Under the pieces are notes generated by a model. It was not told the origin of the DNA. It was given only the letters and a program-made list of their open reading frames with translations, and ran no database searches. DNA of 64,000 nt, from assembly GCA_020636895.1 (NCBI GenBank), contig JACJWZ010000001.1, positions 1,479,501 to 1,543,500 on the forward strand, in the 5' to 3' direction. Of this stretch, positions 25,417-33,963 are shown one piece after another. Each line of letters starts with the position of its first letter. Position 1 is the first letter of the stretch. Source of the stretch: Thermoleophilales bacterium. Its GTDB lineage: Bacteria; Actinomycetota; Thermoleophilia; Solirubrobacterales; 70-9. A program made the position numbers and the translations under genes.

Positions 25417-26185
25417 GTCCGCGCGATCCGGCGGGGTGAGGATCGAGAGCCGCGGCCACGTCGGCGTCTGCACCATCGACGACCCGAGCACCCGCAACGC
25501 GCTCGGCCCCGAGCTGATGCGGGCGATCGTCGCCGGCCTGGAGCGACTGGACGAGGACCCGGAGGTACGCGTGATCGCCCTCGTCGGCAGGAACGAGGTG
25601 TTCGCAACCGGCGCCGACCCGCGCGTGCTCGCGGCGGCCGAGCCCGACGCCGAGGCCGAAACCGACTTCTGGGCCCGCTTCGATGCGATCGGCGCGCCGA
25701 TCGTCGCCGGCACCTCGGGCTGGGCGCTCGGCGCCGGCTGCGAGCTCGCGCTCGCCTGCGACCTCGTCGTCGCCTCCAAGACCGCGCGCTTCGGGCAGCC
25801 CGAGGTCGCGCTCGGGTTGATCCCGGGAGGCGGTGCGATCGTCCGACTCACGCATTCGATCGGCCGTCAGCGAACGATGGAGCTCGTCCTCAGTGGAGGG
25901 AGCTGGAGCGCCGAGCAGGCGCACGGCTACGGCCTCGTCAACGAGGTCGCCGACCGCAGGCGCTGGCTCGAGGCGACCCTGACGCGGGCCGAGCTCATCG
26001 CCGAGCGCGCTCCGATCGCGCTGCGCCTCGCCAAGCGCGCGGTCATCGCGGCCGAGCGCGACGACTACGCGCGCGCCCTCGAGACCGCCCGGGCGCTGCT
26101 CGCCGAGGCGATGAAGACCGAGGACCGGGTCGAGGGCGTCAACGCGTTCCTCGAAAGGCGCGAGCCCCGCTTCGAAGGCCGCTGA
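25409..26185 (+). CDS. Enoyl-CoA hydratase/isomerase family protein
   Basis: 258 residues, crotonase fold. Oxyanion-hole glycine region GWALGAGCELALACD with one candidate Glu, and the second Glu in FGQPEVALGLIPGGG. Both catalytic Glu positions are present, consistent with hydration of 2-enoyl-CoA from the preceding dehydrogenase. Its last 47 bp overlap the end of the convergent EamA gene. Confidence 0.92.
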   Translation: MAESARSGGVRIESRGHVGVCTIDDPSTRNALGPELMRAIVAGLERLDEDPEVRVIALVGRNEVFATGADPRVLAAAEPDAEAETDFWARFDAIGAPIVAGTSGWALGAGCELALACDLVVASKTARFGQPEVALGLIPGGGAIVRLTHSIGRQRTMELVLSGGSWSAEQAHGYGLVNEVADRRRWLEATLTRAELIAERAPIALRLAKRAVIAAERDDYARALETARALLAEAMKTEDRVEGVNAFLERREPRFEGR

Positions 26186-27053
26186 CGGCCCTTCGCGGAT
26201 TCCCGCCCGCCGCGAGGTAGCTGCCGATCAGGATCAGGAGCAGACCGCACAGGCTGGCGGCGCCGAACGGTTCGTCGAGCAGGACGACCCCGTAGGCGAC
26301 GGCGAAGATCGGTGCCAGGTAGGTGACGAGGAACGTGCGCGCGGGACCCACCTCGGCGATCAGCTCGTAGAAGATCGCGAAAGCGACGCCGGTCCCGACG
26401 ATCCCCAGCGCCGCGACCGCGGCCAATGGTCCGATGCCGGGCGCCGACCCGGGCAGGGTGAGCAGGGCGGCGGGCAGCGAGATCACGGTGCTCACCGCGA
26501 GGACGATCGCGGCGACGCCGATCGGCTGCACGCTTCCGAGGCGCGCCTTCGCCACGAGGCCCCCGATGGCGTACCCGAGCGCGGCGAGGACGACGGCGAG
26601 TCCGCCGAGCAGCTCGCTTCCGCTCCCTCCGAGATCGACTCCCAGCAGGACCACGAGGCCGGCGACGCCGAGCGCGATGCCGACGAGCTGAAGACCGCGC
26701 GACCGCTCCTCGGCGACGAAGAAGAACGCGAGCAGCGCCGTCCAGATCGGGGCCGAGCCGACGAGGATCCCGGCGAGCGACGACGTGATCTCCTGCTGGC
26801 CTAGCGCGATCAGCAGGAACGGCGCCGCCACCTGGGCCACGGCGACGACGACGATCGCGGGCCAAAGGCCGTCGAACCGGCGGAGAGCGCCGGCGCGCAT
26901 CGCCAGCGGAACCAGGACCGCGGCCCCGAACGCGATCCGCATCCACGCGATCAACGGCGCCGAGAGGTCCCGCAGCCCGATCTCGATGAAGAGGTAGCTG
27001 GCACCCCAGATCGCCGCGAGCGTCAGCAGCAGCGTGGTCGAGCGCCGGTCCAC
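26139..27053 (-). CDS. EamA/DMT family transporter
   Basis: 304 residues with ten hydrophobic helices in two homologous halves, each an EamA repeat (WGASYLFIEIGL in the first, AALGYAIGGLVAK in the second). DMT members export metabolites, often amino acids; the substrate is unknown. A long in-frame upstream extension is antisense to the GH15 gene and is rejected. The GTG at 27053 has TACGCT 6 nt upstream. The tail overlaps the convergent enoyl-CoA hydratase gene. Confidence 0.9.
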   Translation of the reverse strand: MDRRSTTLLLTLAAIWGASYLFIEIGLRDLSAPLIAWMRIAFGAAVLVPLAMRAGALRRFDGLWPAIVVVAVAQVAAPFLLIALGQQEITSSLAGILVGSAPIWTALLAFFFVAEERSRGLQLVGIALGVAGLVVLLGVDLGGSGSELLGGLAVVLAALGYAIGGLVAKARLGSVQPIGVAAIVLAVSTVISLPAALLTLPGSAPGIGPLAAVAALGIVGTGVAFAIFYELIAEVGPARTFLVTYLAPIFAVAYGVVLLDEPFGAASLCGLLLILIGSYLAAGGNPRRAVSGLRSGARAFRGTR

Positions 27054-27059
27054 GCGGTC

Positions 27060-27065
27060 AGCGTA
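27060..27065 (-). promoter_or_regulatory. Probable -10 element, leaderless
   Basis: TACGCT on the minus strand lies 6 nt before the GTG at 27053. Confidence 0.45.
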
Positions 27066-27080
27066 GGGGCGGCCAGTGGA

Positions 27081-27086
27081 TAGAGT
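27081..27086 (+). promoter_or_regulatory. Probable -10 element, leaderless
   Basis: TAGAGT lies 6 nt before the GTG at 27093; it is 16 bp from the divergent TACGCT. Confidence 0.5.
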
Positions 27087-27092
27087 CGCCCC

Positions 27093-29003
27093 GTGAGCCA
27101 CCGCTACAACAGGGGGGAGCTCGGAACGCCCGGACGCGGCTTCCCGCTCATCGGCTCCTACGGCTTCCTCTCCGATTGCGAGACCGGCGCGCTGCTCTCC
27201 GCCGACGGCTCGATCGAGTGGCTCTGTCTGCCCAACTTCGACTCCCCCTCCATCTTCGGCGCGCTGCTCGACCGCGCCGCCGGCCGGCTCCGCTTCGGCC
27301 CTGACGAGATGGTGCCGGTCGCGCGCCGCTACGAGCCCGGGACGAACGTGATCGAGACCACCTGGGCGACCGAGACCGGCTGGGCGGTCGTCCGCGACGC
27401 GCTCGCGGTGCGGATGGACCACGAGACCCACATCGGCGGACGCCGGGCGATCACCGCCGAGCACATGCTGCTGCGCACGGTCCACTGCCCCGAGGGCACG
27501 AACGAGATCGAGCTGGTCTGCGACGTGCGGCCCGACTACGCGCGCGCGGGAATCGACTGGGACGTCGACCGTGAGCTCGGCCTCGCCACTGCGACGGTCG
27601 GCGACATGCACCTGCGTCTCTCCGCCGACCTCGACCTAGAGGTCGACCGCGACGGCGTCCTCTGCGGCTCCCGCCGCCTCGGCAACGACGCCAACGCCTT
27701 CTGCGCGCTCGCCTGGTCCCCGGAGGCCGACCTGCCGACCGACGCCGGCCGAGCCTTCGCGAAGGTGTATGAGACGGGAAAGACGTGGCGGCGCTGGCTC
27801 GAGCGCGGCAAGTTCCCCGATCATCCGTGGCGGGGTGAGCTGCAGCGTTCGGCGCTGACGCTGAAGGGCCTCATGCACACGCCCAGCGGCGGCATGGTCG
27901 CCGCGCTGACGACATCGCTTCCGGAGACCCCGGGCGGGATCCGCAACTGGGACTACCGCTACACCTGGATCCGCGACGCCACCTTCGCGCTCTGGGGCCT
28001 GCACGTGCTCGGGCTCGACGACGAGGCGCGCGACTTCATGGACTTTGTCGAGAGCGCCTGCACGGACGAGAACCGGATGCAGATCATGTACGGGATCCAC
28101 GGCGAGAAGGAGCTCACCGAGAGCACTCTCGACCACCTCTCCGGGTACGAGGACTCACAACCGGTACGAATCGGGAACGCCGCCTACGCGCAGCGCCAGA
28201 ACGATGTCTACGGCGCGCTCCTCGACTCCATCTACATCCACGCCCGCGCGCTCGGCGGCGTCAGCGACTCGCTCTGGGAGCTCGCCATCTCCCAGGTCGA
28301 GCAGGCCATCGACGTCTGGGAGCAGCCCGATCAGGGCATCTGGGAGGCCCGCGACGATCCCAAGCACTACGTCTCCTCGAAGCTGATGTGCTGGGTCGCG
28401 GTCGATCGCGGCTCACGCCTCGCCGCCCATCGCGGCGAGGGCAAGCGAGCGGACGCGTGGCGGGCCGAGGCCGACCGGATCAAGGACGACATCCTCACCC
28501 ACGGCGTCAGCGACCGCGGCGTCCTGCGCCAGCACTACGACACGGACGAGCTCGACGCGTCCACCCTCCTCGCAGCGCTCGTCCGCTTCCTCCCCGGCAC
28601 CGACGAGCGTCTCCGCAACACCGTCCTCGCGATCCGGGACGAGCTGACCGAGAACGGCCTCGTCCTCCGCTACCGCGTCGACCGCACTGAGGACGGGCTC
28701 CACGGCGTCGAGGGCACGTTCTCGATCTGCTCCTTCTGGCTCGTCTCCGCGCTCGCGGAGATCGGTGAGGCGCAGGCCGCCCGCAAGCTCTGCGAGCGCC
28801 TCCTCAACATGGGCGGCGCTCTCGACCTCTACGCAGAGGAGATGGAGCCCCACTCGGGCCGCCAGCTCGGCAACTTCCCGCAGGCGTTCACCCACCTGGC
28901 GCTGATCAACGCCGTCAGCCAGGTGATCGCCGACGAGCAGGCCGGCGTCGACCGCGATTCCAGCGAGCGGGCGGTGCTGACTGAGATGCTGCCGGACGAG
29001 TAG
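27093..29003 (+). CDS. GH15 glycoside hydrolase (trehalase/glucoamylase-like)
   Basis: 636 residues, cytoplasmic (no signal). An N-terminal beta-domain (about 15-230, starting IGSYGFLSDCETGALLS) precedes an alpha/alpha-barrel. Landmarks are NWDYRYTWIRDA, YGIHGEKELTE with a candidate catalytic acid, GNAAYAQRQNDVYG, and near the end EEMEPHSGRQLGNFPQAF with the second Glu. This arrangement matches actinobacterial trehalases and related glucan hydrolases. It would recycle trehalose or maltodextrins. It stands alone, divergent from the transporter. Confidence 0.92.
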   Translation: MSHRYNRGELGTPGRGFPLIGSYGFLSDCETGALLSADGSIEWLCLPNFDSPSIFGALLDRAAGRLRFGPDEMVPVARRYEPGTNVIETTWATETGWAVVRDALAVRMDHETHIGGRRAITAEHMLLRTVHCPEGTNEIELVCDVRPDYARAGIDWDVDRELGLATATVGDMHLRLSADLDLEVDRDGVLCGSRRLGNDANAFCALAWSPEADLPTDAGRAFAKVYETGKTWRRWLERGKFPDHPWRGELQRSALTLKGLMHTPSGGMVAALTTSLPETPGGIRNWDYRYTWIRDATFALWGLHVLGLDDEARDFMDFVESACTDENRMQIMYGIHGEKELTESTLDHLSGYEDSQPVRIGNAAYAQRQNDVYGALLDSIYIHARALGGVSDSLWELAISQVEQAIDVWEQPDQGIWEARDDPKHYVSSKLMCWVAVDRGSRLAAHRGEGKRADAWRAEADRIKDDILTHGVSDRGVLRQHYDTDELDASTLLAALVRFLPGTDERLRNTVLAIRDELTENGLVLRYRVDRTEDGLHGVEGTFSICSFWLVSALAEIGEAQAARKLCERLLNMGGALDLYAEEMEPHSGRQLGNFPQAFTHLALINAVSQVIADEQAGVDRDSSERAVLTEMLPDE

Positions 29004-29091
29004 CGCTCGGCGTTCGTGGGCAGGGTGCTGACCGCCACCGCAGGCCCGATCGAGTTCGACGACCGGGGGCTCGGGTGAGGGAGCGGCAGCG

Positions 29092-30102
29092 CTACGAGCC
29101 GACGCCCGCCTCAGCCGCGTTCCTGGCCTCCTCGGCCGCCTCCATCAGCTCCTCGTCGGTCGGCGGCGTGTCGCGCAGGTACCACTCGGCGTCGAGCGCG
29201 CCGCGGCAGCCTGATCCGGCGGCGGTGATCGCCTGCCGGTAGGTGAAGTCGACGAGATCGCCAATCGCGAAGACGCCGGCGAGGTTGGTCTTGGTCGAAG
29301 GCTCGGCGACTTTGACATAGCCGTTGTCGTGGAGGTCGACCTGACCTTCGACGAGTGCCGAGCCGGGGATGTGGCCGATCGCGACGAACGCGCCGCCGAC
29401 CTCGACCTCCTCGACCTCATCGGTCTCGGCGTTGCGCAGCCGGACCCTCTCAAGCGCGCCGCTGTCGCCGGCGATGAACTCCTCGGGGACGTATGGCGTC
29501 TTGAAGCTGATGTTGGCCTGCTCCTTCGCGCGGTCCTGCATCACCATCGAGGCGCGGAACTCGTCGCGGCGGTGCACGACGCTGAGCTTGTCGGCGTACT
29601 TGGAGACGAAGATCGAGTCCTCCATCGCGGTGTCGCCGCCGCCGATGACCATCACGTCCCGCCCCTTGAAGAAGGCGCCGTCGCAGACCCCGCAGGTGGA
29701 GACGCCGCGGCCGCCCAGCTCCATCTCACCGGGGATGTCGAGGCGCTTGGGCTCCGCGCCCATCGCCAGGATCACCGCCTTCGCGCGGTACAGGTCGTCG
29801 CCCACCCAGACCTTCTGGACGCCGCCGTCGCTGAGCTCGACCTTCGTCGCGTCGTCGGTGATGAAGCGCGTCCCGAAGCGCTCGGCCTGGGCGCGGAAGT
29901 TGTTCATCAACTCCGGGCCCATAATCCCTTCGGGGAAGCCCGGGTAGTTCTCGACCTCGGTCGTGTTCTGGAGCTGGCCACCCCACTGGAAGCCCTCGAT
30001 CACAAGCGGCTCGAGGTCGGCGCGCGCCGCGTAGACGGCGGCCGTGTAGCCCGCGCAGGCGCCGCCGATGATGATCACGTTCTCGATGCGGTCCTCGCTC
30101 AC
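29092..30102 (-). CDS. trxB: Thioredoxin reductase
   Basis: 336 residues with FAD and NADPH Rossmann domains and the redox motif CGVCDG (canonical CAVCDG/CATCDG type). The NADPH motif VIGGGDTA and the FAD-binding end GVFAIGDLVD are present. The first dinucleotide motif reads GGACAG instead of the usual GSGPAG, placing a Cys at the FAD phosphate loop. It passes NADPH electrons to thioredoxin. The GTG has a strong AGGAGG ribosome site 5 nt upstream. No thioredoxin gene is adjacent. Confidence 0.93.
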   Translation of the reverse strand: MSEDRIENVIIIGGACAGYTAAVYAARADLEPLVIEGFQWGGQLQNTTEVENYPGFPEGIMGPELMNNFRAQAERFGTRFITDDATKVELSDGGVQKVWVGDDLYRAKAVILAMGAEPKRLDIPGEMELGGRGVSTCGVCDGAFFKGRDVMVIGGGDTAMEDSIFVSKYADKLSVVHRRDEFRASMVMQDRAKEQANISFKTPYVPEEFIAGDSGALERVRLRNAETDEVEEVEVGGAFVAIGHIPGSALVEGQVDLHDNGYVKVAEPSTKTNLAGVFAIGDLVDFTYRQAITAAGSGCRGALDAEWYLRDTPPTDEELMEAAEEARNAAEAGVGS

Positions 30103-30107
30103 GGGTG

Positions 30108-30113
30108 CCTCCT
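30108..30113 (-). promoter_or_regulatory. Strong ribosome binding site of trxB
   Basis: AGGAGG on the minus strand, 5 nt before the GTG at 30102; it fixes that start. Confidence 0.6.
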
Positions 30114-30161
30114 GGCGTCGGTCGGTGTGGGGTGCGGATGCGGAGTCGGGTGCTCCCGCAA

Positions 30162-31307
30162 CTATACTTTACTTTCTGAAGTATTGGGCATTGCAGCGGC
30201 CGCTGCGGCGGCCATCGGGCGACCCTCACTCTCCCACCTCGCCACCGTCTTGCGCAACTGGATGAAGGCGATGATGCCCGGCGGCAGCGGCAGCCAGAAG
30301 GCGATCATGCGGTAGACGAGGACGGCCGCGATCACGGTGTCGGCAGGGAAGCCGAAGATCACGAACGTCCCGATCAGGCCGGCGTCGACGCCGCCGACCC
30401 CGGCCGGGTCCGGGATCAGGTTCCCGACCATGCCGACGAAGAAGCCCATCACGATGACGCCGATGGGGACCGATTCCCCGAACGCCTCGAAGCTCGCCCA
30501 GAGGATCCCGATGTTGGCGGCCCAAAAGCCGATGGCGCCGCCCATCGCGAGGCCTCCCTTGCGCGGGTTGCGCAGGAACGCCCGCGCCGTCCGGATCCCC
30601 TGTGCGACGGTGGCGGGGACGGTGCTCAGCTTCACGACCAGCCGCATCACGCGGCTCTGCCCGTCGAATGAGAGGCGCCCCTGCAGGTCGCCGGGGATCA
30701 GCGCGATCAGCAGCAGCACGATCGCCAGGCCACCGGCGATCGCGGCCGGGACGATTGTGACCGACACCGGAGCCTCGCCCGGCAGGACACCGGTGCGCAA
30801 CAGCACGCCGAAGATGATCACCGTGGCGATGTAGACGGAGTAGAGGAGGACCATGAACGCGACCATCCGCCGCGCCGCCTCCGCCCGCTCCATCCCCGCC
30901 TTGCGCAGCGCCCAGTAGCTGAGGACGACGCCCCCGGCGCCGCCCGCCGAGACGATCCTCGAGGCGGCGAGCCCGGCCATCGTGATCTGGTAGCTCTCCT
31001 TCCAATCGAGGCTGGCGACGTTGTCGCCGATAACCCCCCGGAAGAGCGCCACGTAGGCGGCGAAGGACAGCACGTTGAATCCGACCGCCACCGCGATCCA
31101 GGGCCAGGAGCCCTCGCCGATCTTCTGGATCGCGTCCTCGAGGCCGATCAGCTTCGGCACCAGCAGGTAGATCGTCGCGAAGCCGACGATCACCAGGGCG
31201 AAGGTCAGCGCGACCTGCCTGGGGTCGTGGAAGAACGAGGGATCCTCCTCGTCCTCCTCCACGGGACCCATCGCCTCCGCCGCGGGACGTCCGTTCCCGC
31301 TCGCCAT
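30162..31307 (-). CDS. Lysylphosphatidylglycerol-synthase TM-domain (UPF0104) family membrane protein
   Basis: 381 residues from the ATG at 31307, with about eight membrane helices. The family motif region is visible: SRIVSAGGAGGVVLSYWALRK in the first half and GNLIPDPAGVGGVDAGL in the second. Such flippase-like proteins help translocate or synthesise lipids; no aminoacyl-transferase domain is attached here. The frame stays open upstream through a palindromic-repeat region (alternative ATGs at 31349 and 31532), which I think is non-coding. It lies 59 bp before trxB on the same strand. Confidence 0.85.
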   Translation of the reverse strand: MASGNGRPAAEAMGPVEEDEEDPSFFHDPRQVALTFALVIVGFATIYLLVPKLIGLEDAIQKIGEGSWPWIAVAVGFNVLSFAAYVALFRGVIGDNVASLDWKESYQITMAGLAASRIVSAGGAGGVVLSYWALRKAGMERAEAARRMVAFMVLLYSVYIATVIIFGVLLRTGVLPGEAPVSVTIVPAAIAGGLAIVLLLIALIPGDLQGRLSFDGQSRVMRLVVKLSTVPATVAQGIRTARAFLRNPRKGGLAMGGAIGFWAANIGILWASFEAFGESVPIGVIVMGFFVGMVGNLIPDPAGVGGVDAGLIGTFVIFGFPADTVIAAVLVYRMIAFWLPLPPGIIAFIQLRKTVARWESEGRPMAAAAAAAMPNTSESKV

Positions 31308-31428
31308 CCGGCCCTCGCCGTCACCCGTCACGGGACCGAAGTCTGGCATCAGCCCCGGTCCAAGCAAGGCGACGCCGTCACGGCGGACCACGGGCGCGGC
31401 ATTCCGGGCCCTAGCGCTGGCGGCATAG

Positions 31429-31445
31429 ACCACGCTGGACGTGGT
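31429..31445. repeat. Short palindrome ACCACGC-N3-(A/G)CGTGGT, copy 1
   Basis: ACCACGCTGGACGTGGT, inverted repeat with one mismatch, in the spacer upstream of the UPF0104 gene. Confidence 0.6.
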
Positions 31446-31450
31446 TTGCG

Positions 31451-31535
31451 CGCCCAGCGTCGGTGGTTGAGCGCTCCCGCTGCAAGCGTGGGGCGCATGG
31501 ACCACGCTTTGCGTGGTTTCCGCGTCCCGCATCGC
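31451..31535. repeat. About 80-bp direct repeat, copy 1 (contains palindrome copy 2)
   Basis: The segment from GCCCAGCGTCGGTGGTTGAG to TTTCCGCGTCCCGC recurs in imperfect form at 31803-31885. It includes ACCACGC-TTT-GCGTGGT (31501-31517), a perfect 7-bp inverted repeat. Confidence 0.6.
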
Positions 31536-31648
31536 ACGATTGTCAGCGAAGGGAGGCGGGGAGCTCACCAAGGTGGCCGGCCTCACCGGGATCTCCGATG
31601 CTCCCCTCGCTGCCCATCGCCCCGGCGCCGGCCGTGGGAGATGGGCGC

Positions 31649-31698
31649 GACCTGTCACCCGCAAACGGGCCTATTCCCCGCTCCCGGGTGACACGTCG
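31649..31698. repeat. REP-like 50-bp palindromic element, copy A
   Basis: Starts GACCTGTCACCCG and ends CGGGTGACACGTCGG. The arms TGTCACCCG/CGGGTGACA are inverted around a CTATTCCCCG core. Copies occur at 31721 and 51558. Confidence 0.7.
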
Positions 31699-31720
31699 GC
31701 CAGGCACCCCTGGCTCGCCG

Positions 31721-31770
31721 GACCTGTCACCCGGAAGCGGAGCTATTCCCCGGTTTCGGGTGACACGTCC
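31721..31770. repeat. REP-like 50-bp palindromic element, copy B
   Basis: Same pattern as copy A: GACCTGTCACCCGG at the left, CTATTCCCCGG in the centre, TTCGGGTGACACGTC at the right. Copies A and B are spaced by 22 bp. Confidence 0.7.
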
Positions 31771-31802
31771 GCTCGCGCCGGGGAGGTGCCGTGCCTTGCG
31801 GT

Positions 31803-31885
31803 GCCCAGCGTTGGTGGTTGAGGGCTCGCGCAGCCCGCACGGGGGCGACTCGACCACGCGTGACGTGGTTTCCGCGCCCCGCGTC
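31803..31885. repeat. About 80-bp direct repeat, copy 2 (contains palindrome copy 3)
   Basis: Imperfect copy of 31451-31535 (GCCCAGCGTTGGTGGTTGAG at the start), containing ACCACGC-GTG-ACGTGGT at 31853-31869. The two copies bracket the REP-like elements A and B. The rest of the 31308-31922 spacer shows no gene. Confidence 0.6.
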
Positions 31886-31922
31886 CACCTGATCGGCGCC
31901 AAAAGGGCTCCGGCGCTCGCGC

Positions 31923-32864
31923 CTAGGAGGCGATCGCCTCGAGACGCTGCACACCACGGCTGATCGCCATCGAAAGCGGCTCGGCGAGCGGCTCGGCGAG
32001 GCGTACGAACGCGACAAGCCCGAGTCCCGCGATCAGGTCGATCACGTAGTGCTCGCCGAGGTAGACGAGCGCGAACCCGAGACCCAGCGCGTAGGTCCAC
32101 CCGACGGCGCCCGCACGCGGGTCGGCCTCCGAGAGCAGCATCGCGGCGAGCACCGAGGCGCCGAAGTGCAGCGAGGGCATCGCCGCCCAGGGATTGCCGT
32201 CGACACCGTTGAAGAGCGCGGGCCAGACCGGCCCCCAGACGCGCTCGCCGACGTCGACCATGCGGCGGTCGATCCGGTCGTCGCCCGTGTAGCCGTTCTC
32301 GGCCGCCCACCAAGGCGGCGCGGTGGGCAGCGCGATGTAGATCGCGCAGCCGATGTCGAAGGCCGCCGCCATCTGGCGCGCGGCGCGGACGAACCGCGTC
32401 TCGTCGCGGACGAGGATGAAGATCAACGAAAGGTGCGGCTCCATGAACCAGGCCCAATGGCCGAACGTGAGCACCCGGTCGAGCTTCGAGACCTCGCCGT
32501 CGCGGCGCATCAGCGCGTCCTGCAGGCGCGCGTTCGGAAGCCGCCCGGCGCCGAGCCGGCGGTCGATCCGGATCGGGTAGCGGATCCGCAGCCGCTCCCG
32601 AAGGCGCTCCGGGTCGTCGTAGGGCAGCTCGTGGACCATGATGAACGCCCACATCTGCGAGGCGAAGATGAACGCGTCCCGGGTCCGCGTGCGCGGCCAC
32701 AGCGTCGCGACCGCGACCGGCCCGGCGGCGACGCAGGCGACGGTCAGCGAGGTGGGGACGTGGCGGCGTCGGCGCAGCAACGGCACCGCCACGGAGGCGA
32801 CGAGCGCCGTCGCCGCGGCGGCGCGAAGGAACGGACGGAGCGGGTGCGACCCCTTCGCCTTCAT
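31923..32864 (-). CDS. PAP2-superfamily membrane phosphatase/phosphotransferase
   Basis: 313 residues with about six membrane helices. The PAP2 catalytic motifs are seen as AMPSLHFGAS (motif 2) and GEHYVIDLIAG (motif 3, His and Asp). The N-terminal motif 1 is less clear. Members of this Aur1-like branch act on phosphatidic acid, inositol-lipid or undecaprenyl-phosphate substrates at the outer membrane face. A TATACT hexamer about 30 nt before the ATG is a likely -10, back-to-back with that of the epimerase gene. Confidence 0.85.
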   Translation of the reverse strand: MKAKGSHPLRPFLRAAAATALVASVAVPLLRRRRHVPTSLTVACVAAGPVAVATLWPRTRTRDAFIFASQMWAFIMVHELPYDDPERLRERLRIRYPIRIDRRLGAGRLPNARLQDALMRRDGEVSKLDRVLTFGHWAWFMEPHLSLIFILVRDETRFVRAARQMAAAFDIGCAIYIALPTAPPWWAAENGYTGDDRIDRRMVDVGERVWGPVWPALFNGVDGNPWAAMPSLHFGASVLAAMLLSEADPRAGAVGWTYALGLGFALVYLGEHYVIDLIAGLGLVAFVRLAEPLAEPLSMAISRGVQRLEAIAS

Positions 32865-32893
32865 CTGGAGGGGAAAATTGGCGCCAAGGGCCG

Positions 32894-32905
32894 GGCGAGT
32901 ATAAG
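32894..32905. promoter_or_regulatory. Back-to-back -10 elements of a divergent pair
   Basis: The sequence AGTATAAG reads TATAAG on the plus strand (9 nt before the ATG at 32915) and TATACT on the minus strand, about 30 nt before the ATG at 32864. The two promoters overlap. Confidence 0.4.
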
Positions 32906-32914
32906 AGGGCGCAG

Positions 32915-33952
32915 ATGGACGAAATCGCCGCGAGCGAGAGGTTCGGGGGCCGGGTTGCGGTGGTCACCGGGGCGGGCGGTTTCATCGGCGCCGCGCTCTG
33001 CGCGGCGCTTGTCGCCGATGGGGCCGATGTCGTCGGCGCCGAGGTGGACGAGGATCGCCGCGACGCGATCGAAGCCACCGGCGCCCGCTTCGCCGCCTGC
33101 GACGTCCGCGATCCCGACCGCGTCGCGGCCACGGTCGCCGGGGCTGATCTCGTGTTCCACACCGCGGCCTTCATCCACGAGGGCGACGATATGGACGCGT
33201 TCATCGACCTCAACGTGCGCGGCACTGCCAACGTCCTCGACCGGGCCGCCGAGGCGGGCGTCGAGCGGGTCGTCCATCTCAGCTCGGTCGTCGTCTACGG
33301 CTACGAGGACCCGACGACCCAGGACGAGGACGCGCCGCTGCGCTCCTACGGGATCCCCTACCTCGACACGAAGTCGTCCTCCGACCGGCTCGCCCGACTC
33401 CGCGGGGCCGTGGTGGTCCGCTGCGGCGACGTGATCGGCCCCGGCTCGGTGCCCTGGACCCTGCGCCCGCTGGCGCTCGCGGAGACGGGCCGCCTCGCAA
33501 TCCCGGCGCCCGGGGACGGCGTGATGCTGCCGGTCCACGTCAACGATCTGGCTGAAGCGGTCCTGCTCGCCGCCCTTAAGGGCGAGCCCGGGCGGGCCTA
33601 CAACGCGTGGAACGGGGAGCGGATCAGCTTCGGCGAGTACTTCGACCGCCTCGTCGAGCCGCGTGGCCTGCGCTGCCGGCGAGTCCCGCCGGCCGTGCTC
33701 CGCGGGGCCTCTCACCTGCAGGCACGGCTGCCGGCGGTACTCCGCGGCGGCGCTCCCGAGCTCGGCGCGAACGCGCTCGTGTTCGTCGACAGGCGCGGCA
33801 GCGTCTCCAACGAGCGGGCCCGTCACGAGCTCGGCTGGCAGCCGCGAATCGGCGTCGAGCGGGCGCTGACGGGTCTCCTCGAGGCTCGTCCGGAGGCCCT
33901 CGCGACAGCGCCGCCGATGGCCAACCGGGCATCTGCCGGAGCGTCCCCATAG
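32915..33952 (+). CDS. NAD-dependent epimerase/dehydratase (extended SDR)
   Basis: 345 residues. N-terminal TGAGGFIGAALC binds NAD(P), and D63-V-R-D marks the extended SDR family. SSVVVYG and YLDTK (Tyr-x-x-x-Lys) form the active site. The substrate may be a sugar nucleotide or a 3-beta-hydroxysteroid/terpenoid-like compound; the sequence does not decide. The C-terminal part includes HVNDLAEAVLLA, typical for the family. It is followed after 11 bp by the degenerate oxidase operon. Confidence 0.88.
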   Translation: MDEIAASERFGGRVAVVTGAGGFIGAALCAALVADGADVVGAEVDEDRRDAIEATGARFAACDVRDPDRVAATVAGADLVFHTAAFIHEGDDMDAFIDLNVRGTANVLDRAAEAGVERVVHLSSVVVYGYEDPTTQDEDAPLRSYGIPYLDTKSSSDRLARLRGAVVVRCGDVIGPGSVPWTLRPLALAETGRLAIPAPGDGVMLPVHVNDLAEAVLLAALKGEPGRAYNAWNGERISFGEYFDRLVEPRGLRCRRVPPAVLRGASHLQARLPAVLRGGAPELGANALVFVDRRGSVSNERARHELGWQPRIGVERALTGLLEARPEALATAPPMANRASAGASP

Positions 33953-33955
33953 AAT
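33950..33955 (+). promoter_or_regulatory. Probable -10 element, leaderless
   Basis: TAGAAT lies 8 nt before the TTG at 33964, supporting that unusual start and an independent promoter for the oxidase-like operon. Confidence 0.5.
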
Positions 33956-33963
33956 GCGCGCCC

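Noticed and set aside
31308..31664. N-terminal extension of the UPF0104 membrane protein to 31664 or 31532
   Set aside because: It would translate palindromic and direct repeats that also occur in non-coding positions; no transmembrane or family content. A start at 31532 is not fully excluded.
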